A stretch of 64,000 bases of DNA, from the NCBI GenBank assembly GCA_014281115.1, contig JACONQ010000012.1:62001-126000 (forward strand), written 5' to 3'. Shown here in pieces: positions 9,091 to 20,048 of the stretch (position 1 is the first letter of the stretch; every line of letters begins with the position of its first letter). A program made the position numbers and the translations under genes. This DNA is from Laburnicola sp. R22_1. Lineage: Eukaryota > Ascomycota > Dothideomycetes > Pleosporales > Didymosphaeriaceae. Under the pieces are notes generated by a model. The model had not been told where the DNA came from. It worked only from the letters and a program-made list of their open reading frames with translations, and made no database searches.

Positions 9091-12000
9091 TATACCTTAG
9101 TGTACGTTTGGCCTTCCCCACATCTTCCGGTCCTTTTCTATGCCATCTCGCATGTGTCGTTCCACCTGCCTAACTACCTGCAACTGCTTTCTCTTCTGCT
9201 GTTCAAAAGAGTCATCGTCCGATGTCAGCTCTGCTTCAGCATGGCTGTCGGCCTCCGACCCAGAATTGAAACTAGCATTGCGCTTTCGTTTGCGCCTAAT
9301 TCGACGAGAATGCTGTAGGATCTCGTATTTCTCCAGCTCCTTGTTCAGTTGGATACTGCAGTGCCCTACATCCTAGCTGCTCATAGGTTTTCGCTTCCAA
9401 GCTGGATCCTCGATGATATCTCTTATTTCGTAAATCAACTCCGACTCTTTTATCGCGTTGGAGACCTCCTGCGTCGGATTGTTCCATCTTGCCTGCAACC
9501 CACGCACCTGAGAGTAAAGGTCTGCTTCGGATAGCTCTACAAGATGCTAATTTAGCTGGACTGCGTACGGCATGTACTCCTGCCACTGTTAAGATAGGCC
9601 CTATCTATTAGTAGGATGGTGCTTGATATAAGATGCAGGGAAGGGCTGCGGCACCTCCCTATGCCGTCCTAGCTGCTGGTAATATCTGTAGAGACTAGGG
9701 TGGAAGGTGGGCCACTAAACTACCTCGCTGGACTCTTTACATTTGCGCATGAAGCTCTAGTTTTAAGGATAGGGAAGTAACTAGTGGCTCTAAAGGAACG
9801 TAGTCTTCAATTTCTTCCTCCAAGCACGAGCCTAATGCTTGCCTCGAATTAGTTCAATAATGCTGAAACTCTGCTGGTACAGCATCCGATATGGCTTGTC
9901 GTTCCAACCTCTACGTTCGAATTGCCCGTCCTTCCACTCCCATAGCCATGAAAAGATGACTTCGATGCTCTTAACCGCCAGCCTGTTCCCTATAGCCAAT
10001 TTGGGAGGCTGGTGCTTGCTCTTCAAGGCTTAGTTGACGCTTGGCCAACACAGAGGGATCTGGCCAGCTAAGGCCGCCTTAACATGGTCTTTATGCAAGA
10101 GATGTTGGATGAAAGAAAATACGTCTTTGCGGAAAGCACAGAGGCAGAGCTGTTCAAGGTATTCTTCCAAGAGGTCTAAGCATAATGGCACAGCACTGAA
10201 CTTGGTCATCTATTGGCGTGTCTTGTCCACCTAAATGAAATTGATACGCATATCTCGGATCTGGCTGTAGCGTGCATGATAGGCTGATTGCATGGACGGG
10301 TTGTTGAACATCATGTACTGAGCAAACGGCTGCCGGAACGTCATGGTTTCCCAGTCGATCTTGTCTATGAACCAAGCATATCCGTGTTGTCTCATGTTAT
10401 CGCGAAAGCCCAAGCCCTCGTATCGCCGCAGCCCATCTGGTTGATTGACGTCGTTCGCCAGCCGCACGTCCTGCCAGAGGCCACCAGCCCTTTGGATGAG
10501 GCCGCTGGAATAGGCAAACTAGAGACATCGCAGGAACATGAGCATGATCCAAGTATGCTCCTACGTAACGAAATGGCGATCCTTTAGGCCGTAGACCATC
10601 TCAAACCCAACGCAGAACTTATTAATATTCTATCGCAACCACTTTAACAGAGTGGAGGTAGAGAAAGTGTAGTAGGGTTGATTGCTGTCCTGCGCGGATT
10701 GGAAGCGTTGCGTATCGAGCCGCCGTTGTTGGATTCGTGCGTTGATCTGACTAAACAATTTCTTTGAAACACGGTGTTCCTCCCGCGTGCTAAAACATTT
10801 TTGCGTTGATCTGGAGATTGCGTAATGGCAGCGGAGTTTGGTATAGAGGTACGCCCGGATCAATGCGACGGGATCGTGGCTGAGGCCTGCTCTGACGTGT
10901 TGCCACGTCTTCCGTAGCTTTGGATCGAGTGCTAGAGTCTCTATAGCCGCGTTGGTGAAGGGATATACGTTCCCTGCAGGAAATATTTCCTTAATGCTAG
11001 AGTAGAACTAACTGTATAGGAGCCCGTCCGCACGGCTCTTTGAACTTCTATGCGTCTCTATTATTATGCTTCTGCTGTCCTGCAGCATGCTGAAGGGGTA
11101 GAACGTTCTCTAATACCTATCGGATACTTTTCCGTGCATCCACTCGCTGTAGGTATTAAGATAGCATCTTTTCTATAGTAGCGTTTTCGCAACACCCTCG
11201 TGTTCGCTATTATCTATCTCCTTGCATTGAATGCTGGATCCCTGTGCAGGGCACAACTCTTTTCCCACATTGATATAGGCGTCTGAGGTCATGTAGCTCT
11301 CTACAATCGCCTTCGTCCAGTATCCGTTAAAGCGCGAAGTCATGTCCCGCCAGGTGGAGTCTTTGGTGAGGCATTTAAGATTCTTGCCGTGGCAGAAGAG
11401 GAAAACACCACGGAAATGCTGCAGCCCAGGACGCTCGACGGCCTAGAGAATCGTTTCCCACACCGCGTGAAGGGAGTCTGGCGGGAGGAAATAGAAAAGA
11501 AGCTGCTGCCGTGGCGTCACTTCGGTCCGCTGCGATCGCCCCTCTACCCCTTGAGCTGTCGAATTGTATCGTGCATGATCGAAGCTGGAGGGATAGTGCT
11601 GCACGAGCGAGCTGTTGTGGTATTGATATACCGCCAGGAGCAGGATCCTATCTATCTAAGTGCGGAAATCATGGTCGCAAAGACGGCTTACTTGCTGCTC
11701 TTCTCGATACAGGTGCGGGAAAACAAGGTACAGCGATATGTCTTCGAAACTGACCAGTCGTCTAAAGGTATAGTGTGGCAGTTAATGCAACGGCCTGCTC
11801 ACTAAATAAGCGCGGCTATGGCGATCGATATAGTGCGCTAGGCGGCTGTTCAGGTGCAAGTCTGATTGAAGGTCCGAAACGGCCATCTGCGTGGGATTCT
11901 AGCGAATACCTTGCTTGGCAACAGCTAGGCTGCTGGGAAAACCAAGGACACTGTCGATATTAAACGTGACCTTGGTATCGACACTCGCTACATTGTTGGC

Positions 12001-12819
12001 CTTTAGACAGATGTGGACTGGTGAAATGTTATCGTTACGAACCCCGCAGTATAGGTAGCGCCTAGATGCTTCGCTTATCTGGCTGACAAAGTTGGATTCG
12101 TGGGTTGTTATAGTCTTTGACCCTAGTACATCTGGACAGACAACTTCTTCTCTAACTCTGTCTAGATATTCCTTAAGACTAATATGATTTGGATGATTTT
12201 CCGTATGCTCTTCTTGAGATTGCTGATGGCAATGCTCGCAACATCCATGATGTTAAACTAGTTAATCCACTAATTGATCTGCGAGCTCGTCTATCTGCTT
12301 AGCCTCTTCGTTAATAGCTATGCCTTCATTCCCGTGTCTATTAACATTAACTGTTTCATTGCTTATAATCTTGATGGATTCGCGCTCTGCTTCCTCTTGG
12401 CCTCTAGTGCTAGCGATTATCTTGTTGGCTGTCGTAGATTAATAAAGAGCGTTATTAATTCTAGTAGATATAGGGTCCAGCAGAGGACTGTCTAAAGGAC
12501 TGAGTGGCGGGAGGAATGCTTCAAGGTCTTGGTTCCCATATTGTACTGTATCTTCAAGACTAGTTTGACTAGTATCTACTCTACTTCCAAGCGTGGATGG
12601 CCTGTCTAAGTCAAGATGTACTGAAGTTGGCCAAAAGAATACGGACTGGCCTGGGCCTTCGGCTTGATATGCTTTAGTTTGCACCTCTTGACCTGATGCA
12701 GCCTTGCCTTGTCTCTGAGCGCGTCGTCTATGCGCATTCGCGGCCTTCTTCTCTTTTGCAGAACCATACTTGGACGGCCGGCCTTGTTTCTTGAGTTCAC
12801 CTATAGCTGGCGCTGACAT
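9091..12819 (-). pseudogene. large decayed gene of unknown function
   Basis: A minus-strand gene of about 3.7 kb with many in-frame stops and some frame changes. The ATG at 12819 begins MSAPAIGELKKQGRPSKYGS, a basic AT-hook-like start (GRPSKY). Downstream coherent stretches include FVSQISEASRRYLYCGVRND (about 12050), GNVYPFTNAAIETLALDPKL with an ALIRAYLYTKLRCHYA follow-on (about 10850-10990), the block at 10231-10467 with GYAWFIDKIDWETMTFRQPF and AQYMMFNNPSMQSAYHARYS, a NRLAVKSIEVIFSWLWEWKD block (9832-10026) and a basic/acidic end, EKYEILQHSRRIRRKRKRNA (about 9300). The order and colinearity show one protein of over 1,000 residues. I recognise it only as a recurring large hypothetical protein of filamentous ascomycetes; no catalytic motif was found. 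Stops are mostly TAG/TAA where Gln or Trp would fit, as expected from C-to-T mutation. It shares strand with the OrsD-like fragment 0.7 kb downstream. Confidence 0.6.
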
Positions 12820-12912
12820 AGTAACGTAGCTGTGAATTAGGGATGTTAATGGAGTAGCTAAAGTGTCTTAAGGAGCTATAGAAAAGGGGTGACGGAAGAG
12901 CCTATACAGGTT

Positions 12913-12944
12913 TAGCGTTGTCGTCGAAATTCTATACAGGCTTA
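12913..12944 (+). repeat. tandem-repeat copy left of the intact pogo element
   Basis: TAGCGTTGTCGTCGAAATTC followed by TATACAGG. The same 20-mer restarts at 15061 on the other side of the transposon and is followed by CAAACAGG, so the transposon sits at the TA joining two copies of a unit of about 30 bp. Confidence 0.8.
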
Positions 12945-15060
12945 CTGGATTACATCAGCAAATGCACGGTCCCACCAAATGCACGACCCACCTAAATTTT
13001 CCCACCACTTCAACACCCCATAACTCCACCAATATGGGAGATATTGAGGCAGCTCTTGAAGCGTTGAAATCGTTGAAACCAGGCGAAAAAGTTGTCTATT
13101 CCCAAATTGCGGAACAGTATGGCGTTGATCGTACAACGTTATCAAGGCGTCACCGAGGGATAACACGCTCCCATGCCGAAAAGGCCGATAATCAGCGACT
13201 ACTCAACTCAATACAACAGACTGAGCTTATAGAATATATCAATAAGCTCTGTTCAAGAGGCCTACCACCTTCGAAGCAAATGGTCCGAAATTTCGCGTCG
13301 GAAATTGCTGGAAGAGAAGCTGGTAAAAATTGGGTTGATCGGTTTATCAAGAAACACGACATTGAGCTCATATCAAGGTGGAGCTCTGGTATAGATTCCA
13401 ACCGCCACAAAGCCGACTCAGCCTTCAAATACTCGTTATATTTCAAGCTTCTACAACAGAAAATCGAGCGGTATTCCATTGAGCCCCGACATATATACAA
13501 TATGGATGAGAAAGGCTTCCTTATTGGTGTGTTAACTAAAATGAAGAGAATCTTCTCCCGACGGCTATATGAGGAAGACTTGATCAAGCAGCTTATCCAG
13601 GATGGCAACCGAGAGTGGATTACAACAATAGCTTGTATTTGCGCCGATGGGACTTCTCTTACGCCGTCACTGATTTATCAGGCGACTTCTGGCAATATTC
13701 AGGACACCTGGTTACAGGATTTTGATCCAGCAGAGGATCAAGTCTTCTTTACCTCATCACCTAGTGGCTGGACCAATGATAAAATCGGCATGGCATGGCT
13801 CAAACAGGTGTTTGATCGGGAGACCAAGGCTAAGGCACGTCGGTCCTGGCGGCTTCTCATCCTTGATGGCCATGGATCGCATGTTACTATGGAATTCATC
13901 AACTACTGCGACAACAATAGGATCCTACTAGCTCTCTATCCTCCCCATTCAACTCATACCCTTCAACCGCTTGACGTCTGCTTATTTAAGCCTCTCTCAA
14001 CCGCATACTCAACCGAGCTGGCCAGCTTCATGAACCATTGCCAAGGGCTATCAAGTATCACCAAAAGAGACTTCTATCGGCTATTTAAGAAGGCATGGGA
14101 GGCTTCTTTTAAGGCTAAGACGATTCTAAAGGCATTCGAAGTCACTGGATTATCACCTTTTGATCCTAAGGTGATTCTCGATCGATTCAAACAACCAGAG
14201 CCTGAGAGACCATCCTCAAGCGGGAGTACTAGCTCGGTGTTAAGTGCGTCAGATTGGAAGAAGATTGAGAAGCTCTTACACCAAGCTATTGATAACATCT
14301 ATGATAGACAAGCTCGGCAGCTTACCAAGGCGGTCCAAGCTCTCTCTGTGCGTAATAACCTTCTCCAACAAGAAGTGGACGGCCTTAAAGGAGCTCTTAT
14401 CAATGAGAAAAGGCGCCGCCAGCGTGGTAAAGCTCTTCCTCTTGAACCACCACCAGATTACTATGGTGGAGCCATCTTCTGGTCACCAACCAAAGTCCAG
14501 GAGGCCCGTGATCGCCAAGCTCAAAAGGAAGCCGAGGAGCAAGCTATACGGCTTCAAAAGGATGAGAGAATCAAAGAAAAGGAAGCTAGGAAGGCTGAGA
14601 AAGCTCGATTAGCAGAGGAGAGGAAGCGTACGAGGGCTGCTGCAAAGGAGCTTCGATTGCAAGCGCAGCAGCTCAAAGCTGCTCAACTTGAGGAAGCTCA
14701 GATTGCCCGTCAAGCTGATCAACAACCCAAAAACGACCTCAGGCAGGCCAGACAGGGGAAGGAGAATGTTAATGAGTCTCTGCCAGGTACTCAAATCGAT
14801 GTGGTGGAGAATCAACCATCTGGAAGTGTGGTAGGGCCAACGCCTGCCCGTTCGCGACGTAGTAGGAAAATACAGCTCCCCCAGAGGTATCGCACGTAAT
14901 TTATCGTTGCCAATCAATCCTATATGTATTTCTGAGTGCTCCACCAAAAAATCTGATCAATATATTATATATATGTGGTTGTATAGCTTCAAAAGTCGGG
15001 GTGGTTGATCTACCGAAAACGTGCATTTGGTGGGACCGTGCATTTGCTGATGTAATCCAG
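12945..15060 (+). mobile_element. pogo/Fot1-type DNA transposon, apparently intact
   Basis: A 2,116-bp element with 41-bp perfect terminal inverted repeats (12945-12985 and 15020-15060) starting CTGGATTACATCAGCAAATG. It is flanked by TA on both sides (12943-12944 and 15061-15062), the target duplication of Tc1/mariner/pogo elements. It carries one long uninterrupted transposase ORF on the plus strand. No RIP-type damage is visible, so it is either a recent arrival or a low-copy element. Confidence 0.93.
13034..14899 (+). CDS. pogo/Fot1-type DDE transposase (CENP-B-like), full length
   Basis: About 621 residues. ATG at 13034 is preferred over the in-frame ATG at 12962, which lies inside the terminal repeat. 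Order: helix-turn-helix of psq type (EKVVYSQIAEQYGVDRTTLS), a second CENP-B/Tc5-type DNA-binding helix domain (NWVDRFIKKHDIELIS), then the DDE nuclease: Asp 1 in YNMDEKGF (13504-13506), Asp 2 in LLILDGHGSH (13865-13867), Asp 3 in HTLQPLDVCLF (13973-13975); the last two are 35 residues apart (DD35D). The C-terminal third is a charged coiled coil (KEAEEQAIRLQKDERIKEKE and similar) and ends RRSRKIQLPQRYRT. All catalytic residues and the whole frame are preserved, so the enzyme may be active. It is the best available reference for the broken relative at 1-283. Confidence 0.93.
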   Translation: MGDIEAALEALKSLKPGEKVVYSQIAEQYGVDRTTLSRRHRGITRSHAEKADNQRLLNSIQQTELIEYINKLCSRGLPPSKQMVRNFASEIAGREAGKNWVDRFIKKHDIELISRWSSGIDSNRHKADSAFKYSLYFKLLQQKIERYSIEPRHIYNMDEKGFLIGVLTKMKRIFSRRLYEEDLIKQLIQDGNREWITTIACICADGTSLTPSLIYQATSGNIQDTWLQDFDPAEDQVFFTSSPSGWTNDKIGMAWLKQVFDRETKAKARRSWRLLILDGHGSHVTMEFINYCDNNRILLALYPPHSTHTLQPLDVCLFKPLSTAYSTELASFMNHCQGLSSITKRDFYRLFKKAWEASFKAKTILKAFEVTGLSPFDPKVILDRFKQPEPERPSSSGSTSSVLSASDWKKIEKLLHQAIDNIYDRQARQLTKAVQALSVRNNLLQQEVDGLKGALINEKRRRQRGKALPLEPPPDYYGGAIFWSPTKVQEARDRQAQKEAEEQAIRLQKDERIKEKEARKAEKARLAEERKRTRAAAKELRLQAQQLKAAQLEEAQIARQADQQPKNDLRQARQGKENVNESLPGTQIDVVENQPSGSVVGPTPARSRRSRKIQLPQRYRT

Positions 15061-16061
15061 TAGCGTTGTCGTCGAAATTCCAAACAGGAATAGCGCCCTT
15101 CCTGAGGCCAAAATCGACCAAATTCCAGACGCCATAACGTAGCATTAAAGTAGAAATAAATAATTCTACTGTTGCAGACGTTAATTGCATGCCTTAAGCT
15201 ATATATAGTAAAATTTTTGTATCCTAAATATAGCGTTGAGGGTCGGTGTTGTAGTGGAGTTTTTGGTAATAGTTAATCCTGAGCGCCTTAGTGCACCTGG
15301 GTGGTGCCTACCATATAACGTTACAGAACATGTGACGTCAGTCACGTGGTTACATATGTACATGTCCTTGCTTTCTCTTTAGTAGGATTAAAACCTCGGC
15401 GCTACCTCCTTTAATGCAATCATTAGCTCATATTGTCGGAAACGTACATTGAAATGATGTTAGCCGATCAATAATAGAGATCCGACACCTGCGCAATCCT
15501 ACACTAAAATGGGATAACGGAACAGATGCAGCCCCGCCCAATAAATATACTTCAACTCCAGCCTCTCTGCCTCTATACAGGAAAAATCGCAGTGGATGGT
15601 CTTCTTCTGCACTAGGTTAATTTCGTTTTCGTGGTCAGATGGCATGATCCACACACACCCTCTGGGCCACTGCGTCTCTATGCGGGCAACTCCAGTCCGC
15701 CTCTTCGCACCACCCAGCTCCCTCGTCCTCCACCCGCGTTTTCTCCGTCCACTCCGCCCCACCGTAGGACATCCAAAGATCGCCCTCTTCACCCTCGACA
15801 ATTCTAGGTGTGTGGCTGTCGTCTTTCAAGCTCGCAAACATTTTAAGCCAATAGTAGCTACTCTGTGGACTTTTTTCATCTGTACTCATTCACTTACTTT
15901 ACCCATCCCACTGCAGCGGCTAGATGCTCTCCCATCCTGGCCTATCCTCGCTGTATTCATCGTTTTCGAGAAAATTCTCTACAGACTTGCTATTGTGCAG
16001 CTGCTGAGCCTTACCTTGTGGCGGTATCGGAGACGCCGGTGGAGTGGGCGGCGCTTTCACT
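15061..16061. other. stretch with repeat copy and one weak gene candidate
   Basis: Begins with the second copy of the short tandem repeat (15061-15088). The rest has no clear homologue. A possible small minus-strand gene is listed separately at 15635-15889. Confidence 0.4.
15635..15889 (-). CDS. small hypothetical protein, uncertain
   Basis: ATG at 15889 opens MSTDEKSPQSSYYWLKMFAS and runs 84 residues, acidic and Trp-containing, to a stop at 15635. Downstream in another frame the reading VWIMPSDHENEINLVQKKTI to 15499 also looks protein-like, so a spliced or frameshifted gene of about 130 residues is possible. No domain recognised; listed only because composition and start look non-random. 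Confidence 0.22.
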   Translation of the reverse strand: MSTDEKSPQSSYYWLKMFASLKDDSHTPRIVEGEEGDLWMSYGGAEWTEKTRVEDEGAGWCEEADWSCPHRDAVAQRVCVDHAI

Positions 16062-16069
16062 GTCACATG

Positions 16070-16270
16070 TAGAGTTGTCAACAATCAAATATATTTGCAA
16101 ATATGGATCGTCGTCGGCGCCAAGACTCAAATCAATCAAGTCAAATACGGCGTTGTTATAACTGCAAACAAGTCAAGTTTTATAGCCGTATTTAATTAAC
16201 TTGATTAATTTAAGTCTTGGCGCCAAAGACGATCCATATTTGCAAATATATTTGATTGTTGACAACTCTG
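16070..16270. mobile_element. hAT-type MITE with perfect 8-bp target duplication
   Basis: A 201-bp non-coding element that is nearly one long inverted repeat: AGAGTTGTCAACAATCAA at the left and its complement at the right, with arms of about 80 bp matching at most positions. Flanking GTCACATG occurs at 16062-16069 and 16271-16278, an exact 8-bp duplication. The terminal repeat equals the right end of the hAT element 16584-19828 (GAGTTGTCAACAATCAAT), so that family probably mobilised it. The first base is T instead of C, a possible C-to-T change. Confidence 0.93.
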
Positions 16271-16583
16271 GTCACATGGACCTGCTATTGCTAGGGCAAA
16301 CGAGATAAAGCATGATTGATGCACCGCAACTGGATACTAGAGGTATGGCTGGCATTGCTTTGACCTGTAGATGGCTCTAGATACCTTTAGCATAACCTCG
16401 GGAGCTTTGCGAATTTCTCAATGCAGCGAAGGTAAAGGTGCGACAGAAGGGATCACTTAGCAAGGATCTATTGCCTAATGGGGTCAAAAAGAGGAAGCGA
16501 TCAGAAACTCCTCCAGAAGAGATTGCTTCTGCCGATGAAGCAAGATATGTCGAGCAAGAGAAGAGAGCAGCAAAGCGTATAGC

Positions 16584-19500
16584 CAGAGATGTCAACAAAC
16601 AAAACAATCAATATTTGAGACCTAGATATTGATTGATTGGCTCATTTTTTAGTGTTGCATATTGTTTGTTTGAATTGACAAGATTATAGAGGCAGATATT
16701 GATTGATTGATTGCAAAATATTGCAAAATATTGAGAATTTTAGGATTGCATGGGATTTTCTATAGCAATTCTGCCTGCGGCTCCTCCCACGTCCTTATTG
16801 CAAACTCCTCAGTCAGCTCATTGTCAGTGTACTTCGCCGCTGCTGTCGCGCTTGGTGTTGTAAATCCTGCGCGAGTCCATCGTTGCAAACACACCAAAGC
16901 AGCTAGTAACTAGGCGCCTATTTTACGCCTTTGTGGCTCAAGTATATCACCAGTTCCTGAGAAAATGCGCTCACAATCAGAGCTGGAGGCGGGTATAGTC
17001 AACACGTCAATCGCCAATCGCGAAAGATTTGGGTACTTTGGCTTTAACGCCAACCAGTACTGTACAGCTGTAGTACCCCCTTGTGCTGTTCAGCCGTCCA
17101 TATAGGCTCTTTCGACCAGCTGTCGTACTCATCCTCTACCTCCCCTATGTGCTCGTCGTCCTCATCGAGTATAGCGTCGATAGCGTCATCGAAGCTGCTC
17201 ATAGCGGGTTTTGGCAGGGGCGTTGGTGTTGTGGCAGCAGCGGCTGGCTTATAGGTAGCCCAAATCTGCAGAAATTTTGCATGCGTGGCGTTCAGTTGTG
17301 TGGGTTTATAACGCCAGAAGCGCTTAAAGTATGTTTTGTATCGCGGGTGTAGTGCTGTTGCTGCGTAATAGGCGGGAATTTGAAGGATCTTGGTAAGGTA
17401 GTTGCTCGCTTTTCGCCTCGCAGCTCGCAGGTTGATTGGGAGATGATCTTCGGGCGCCTCGGATGGCTCGTAGTTGACTGCTTCGTATGGCCGAAGGCGC
17501 GCATCTAGCTCAGTTATCACGCTCTCAAACACTGGGATAACCTCGTAGAGTGCGCCATAACGGCCACACTTGCCGCGGCCCTGGAGGCGATCAGTAGCGA
17601 ACTTCAGTGGCTGAAGTACCGCTATGTACTCAGTAATCACCGCCCAGTCAGCCGCTGTAAGGCCGCCCGACCTCATCCACCGCGGGGCATCAGGCAACTT
17701 GCTGTTCTTAAGTCTTGCCTGTTCGTCGGCTTGTTCAGTCTCGCTGATGTGGTACGTTGCGTATGCGTTGATAGCTTGTTGGAGCTCAACTCCGCGCTCA
17801 AAACAGTCATTATAACTGTTCCAGCGTGTAACACATGGCTTAATCGGCTCGCGGCCGCTTCTATTGCCTGTGGGCATGCTATCAACGGCCTCGCGTTGAC
17901 AATCTTCAAAAATACTCCACTGCTTAGGCGTGTTGATATAGTTGATAATATCAAGAAACACACCAAGCGGGCCATCTTTCCGCCACTCCTTCATGTAGAA
18001 ATCCTCCATCTTTGTGTTCTCTGGGGCGTTACTGTATGCGTCTGCATCTCTCCCAAACATTATTGATTGGCCGATGAGATTGAGTATGTGGCAAGCGCAG
18101 CGGAGGCGGCGATCAGAGGCGGAGAAGTGGTACATCGCAGCGAGTTTGTTAACAGCAGTGTCGTTATTGTAAGCGTTATCGAGCACAAAGTAACCGAGTT
18201 TGCTGCGACCAATGCTAAAGCTTTGCAGGATCTTGACTACAGCATCAGCTATCGCCTCGCCTGTGTGGGCACCCACAAGCTGCGGCAGCGCGATAGGGAG
18301 GTCAACTATCGCGCCTTTGCTGTTAGAGTAGTGAGCGACTACAGCAAAGAAGCTACGTTTGCCGCCTTTTGTCGTCCATCCATCAAAGCTTACATGTACC
18401 TTACTGTCTCGGCCTCAGCTAACGCGCGCACCACCTGAGGCCGCAGGCAGCTGTACAGTCTCATCACAAACGCCGACACGCTGTTGTGAGACTTCCACAG
18501 TGCCGCCTCGGCCTCTGGGTTAGCAAACCTGATCATCTCGCGAAAAGCTGGCGTCTCAAACTCGCGGAGTGACCTGTTGTTGTCAATCAGCCAGAGCGCA
18601 GCCGCCTGCTGGAATCCTTGTACGTTGAAGTTCCCTATCTCCTTGTACGCCTGTTGGCTAAGTATGAGACCACTCTGGACTGCATAACGCAGTGACTGTT
18701 GGCCAGGTTTGCGGGGAGGTTTGCGGAGGATTGGACCGTTTTTGCTGAGCTGATGGCCAGGTTTTTCGAGCGCGAGGTGCCCATTAGCAGCAGAAGTTGA
18801 CTTTGTTACACGGTGTACGCCACTAGGCAGCCGGTGAGTATGGCAATATTTGCACACAAAGTGCAGCTCATTTGGGTGGTGAGTGCCCTCCTCCCAGACG
18901 CGCTAGCCGTGCCTGAAAATCCAGCTTGCGTTGCCTCGTGGAGTGCTTAATGGCGCCATATATCCCTTCAATCTTCCCCAATCAAGGCCTTCAAAGTCGC
19001 TGAAATCAAAGCTCTCGGGGCTATTCTCCTCTACTGAAGCCTCGGTGGCAGCGCTGGAGAAAGCTAGCGGCTGTACAATAGAGTCCTCTGGCTTATCAAG
19101 CATTAATTGCGACTCCCAGGCCGACTCATTAGTGGGCTGAGACACCTGTGAGGCAGCTAAAACAGGCAGTGGTGATGCCCGCCGAGGGCGCTCCTCCGGC
19201 TGTTGTGCGGGCATACATGGCGGCTCAATAGCCTGTGTAGGCGGCTCGATAGGTGGCTCGATAGCTTGTGTAGGCGACTCTATAGGCGGCTCGATAGACG
19301 GCTTCGGCGTACTTTCTGGCGGCTCTGTTGGCTGGGTTGGCTGGCTTCCCGCACCTTGCAGCGCCTTAAGTGTAGGTTTGCGCGTACGTTGTGCGCGTTT
19401 AAAGGGAGTATTAGCTTCTTCAGCAGCCTCAGGCTTGCGTTTTACGGGTATAGAGAGCATAGGAAGCCAAAAAGTAAGCGCAAGAAAGTAAACTGTGATT

Positions 19501-19828
19501 GAGAACTATAGGCCAAAAGATAAGGTGGCTACCTGTTAACGCGCTTATCGTAGGTACACGAAAATCACACGAAAATAGTGCTTAGTAAGCAGAATCCAAC
19601 TCCAAGAATCTATCGCTGAGCTGCTATTGCAGCTATCCCAACGGCCTCACCCAGGTGTCCCCCCTCGCCTATCTGTCAAACAATACCAATATTTCTCAAT
19701 ATCCTGCTCAAAATATTGATTGATTGATTGACGGAATTACAGCATGCGACTTTTGATTGATTGTATTGATTGAATCAAACAAAATCAAACAATAATATTG
19801 ACTAGGTATTGATTGTTGACAACTCTGC
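16584..19828 (-). mobile_element. hAT-family DNA transposon (hAT-2)
   Basis: About 3.24 kb. Left end CAGAGATGTCAACAAACAA (16584), right end complement of CAGAGTTGTCAACAATCAAT (to 19827). The 8-mer CGTATAGC flanks it exactly (16576-16583 and 19829-19836), leaving one extra C at 19828 whose assignment is ambiguous. Both subterminal regions are rich in ATTGATTG-type repeats (about 16605-16735 and 19680-19825). The minus strand encodes a decayed hAT transposase. Confidence 0.9.
16770..19460 (-). pseudogene. hAT transposase, broken by stops and frameshifts
   Basis: ATG at 19460. The N-terminal region contains a Pro/Glu repeat of IEPPIEPPTQA type (about 19200-19310) and then the BED finger, where HG(stop)RVW replaces the HGWPVW seen in hAT-1: TGG to TAG just upstream of 18903. 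The finger continues FVCKYCHTHRLPSGVHRV. Near 18395 a 1-nt shift separates EAETV from KVHVSFDGWTTKGG, which carries catalytic Asp 1; Asp 2 is in YFVLDNAYNNDTA. Another shift near 17060 leads to NLSRLAIDVLTIPASSSDCE with RIFSGTGDILEPQRRKIG after it, the dimerisation block with the third acidic residue, followed by a TAG. Four lesions in all; the catalytic residues themselves survive. Related to but clearly diverged from hAT-1. Confidence 0.85.
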
Positions 19829-20048
19829 CGTATAGCAGAGGGTGATTTCGACTATGAGGATATTTCAGCGAAAATCTCGTCAGAGTAAGCACTGCAATAT
19901 CCTCGACAATGGCGCTTCGGCCGGCTCGTAGAGCAATGCGCTCGCTCAGCATCTCGTCCCCTTCTTGTTGCGACACCAACTAGACTCACTCCTAAGCCAA
20001 GCATTTCCCGCTGCATCTTCGGCTGTGCCTGGCTAGTCAGGGGGCCTA

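Larger units (their letters stand above)
16396..19888 (+). pseudogene. 3' end of a gene split by hAT-2 insertion
   Basis: Left piece 16396-16583 reads PRELCEFLNAAKVKVRQKGS, then a basic stretch KKRKRSETPPEEI and EKRAAKRIA. The right piece starts in the duplicated target at 19829 and reads RIAEGDFDYEDISAKISSE before TAA at 19886-19888. Both pieces are in the same codon phase once the transposon and one copy of CGTATAGC are removed, so the ORF was continuous before insertion. Only the C-terminal part is left; the frame is closed by TAA upstream of 16396. Charged composition fits the tail of a DNA-binding protein or transposase, but the family is not recognised. Confidence 0.6.

Noticed and set aside
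12962..13033. Upstream ATG of the intact pogo transposase
   Set aside because: It lies in the terminal inverted repeat and the extra residues do not look conserved; ATG 13034 precedes the first real domain.
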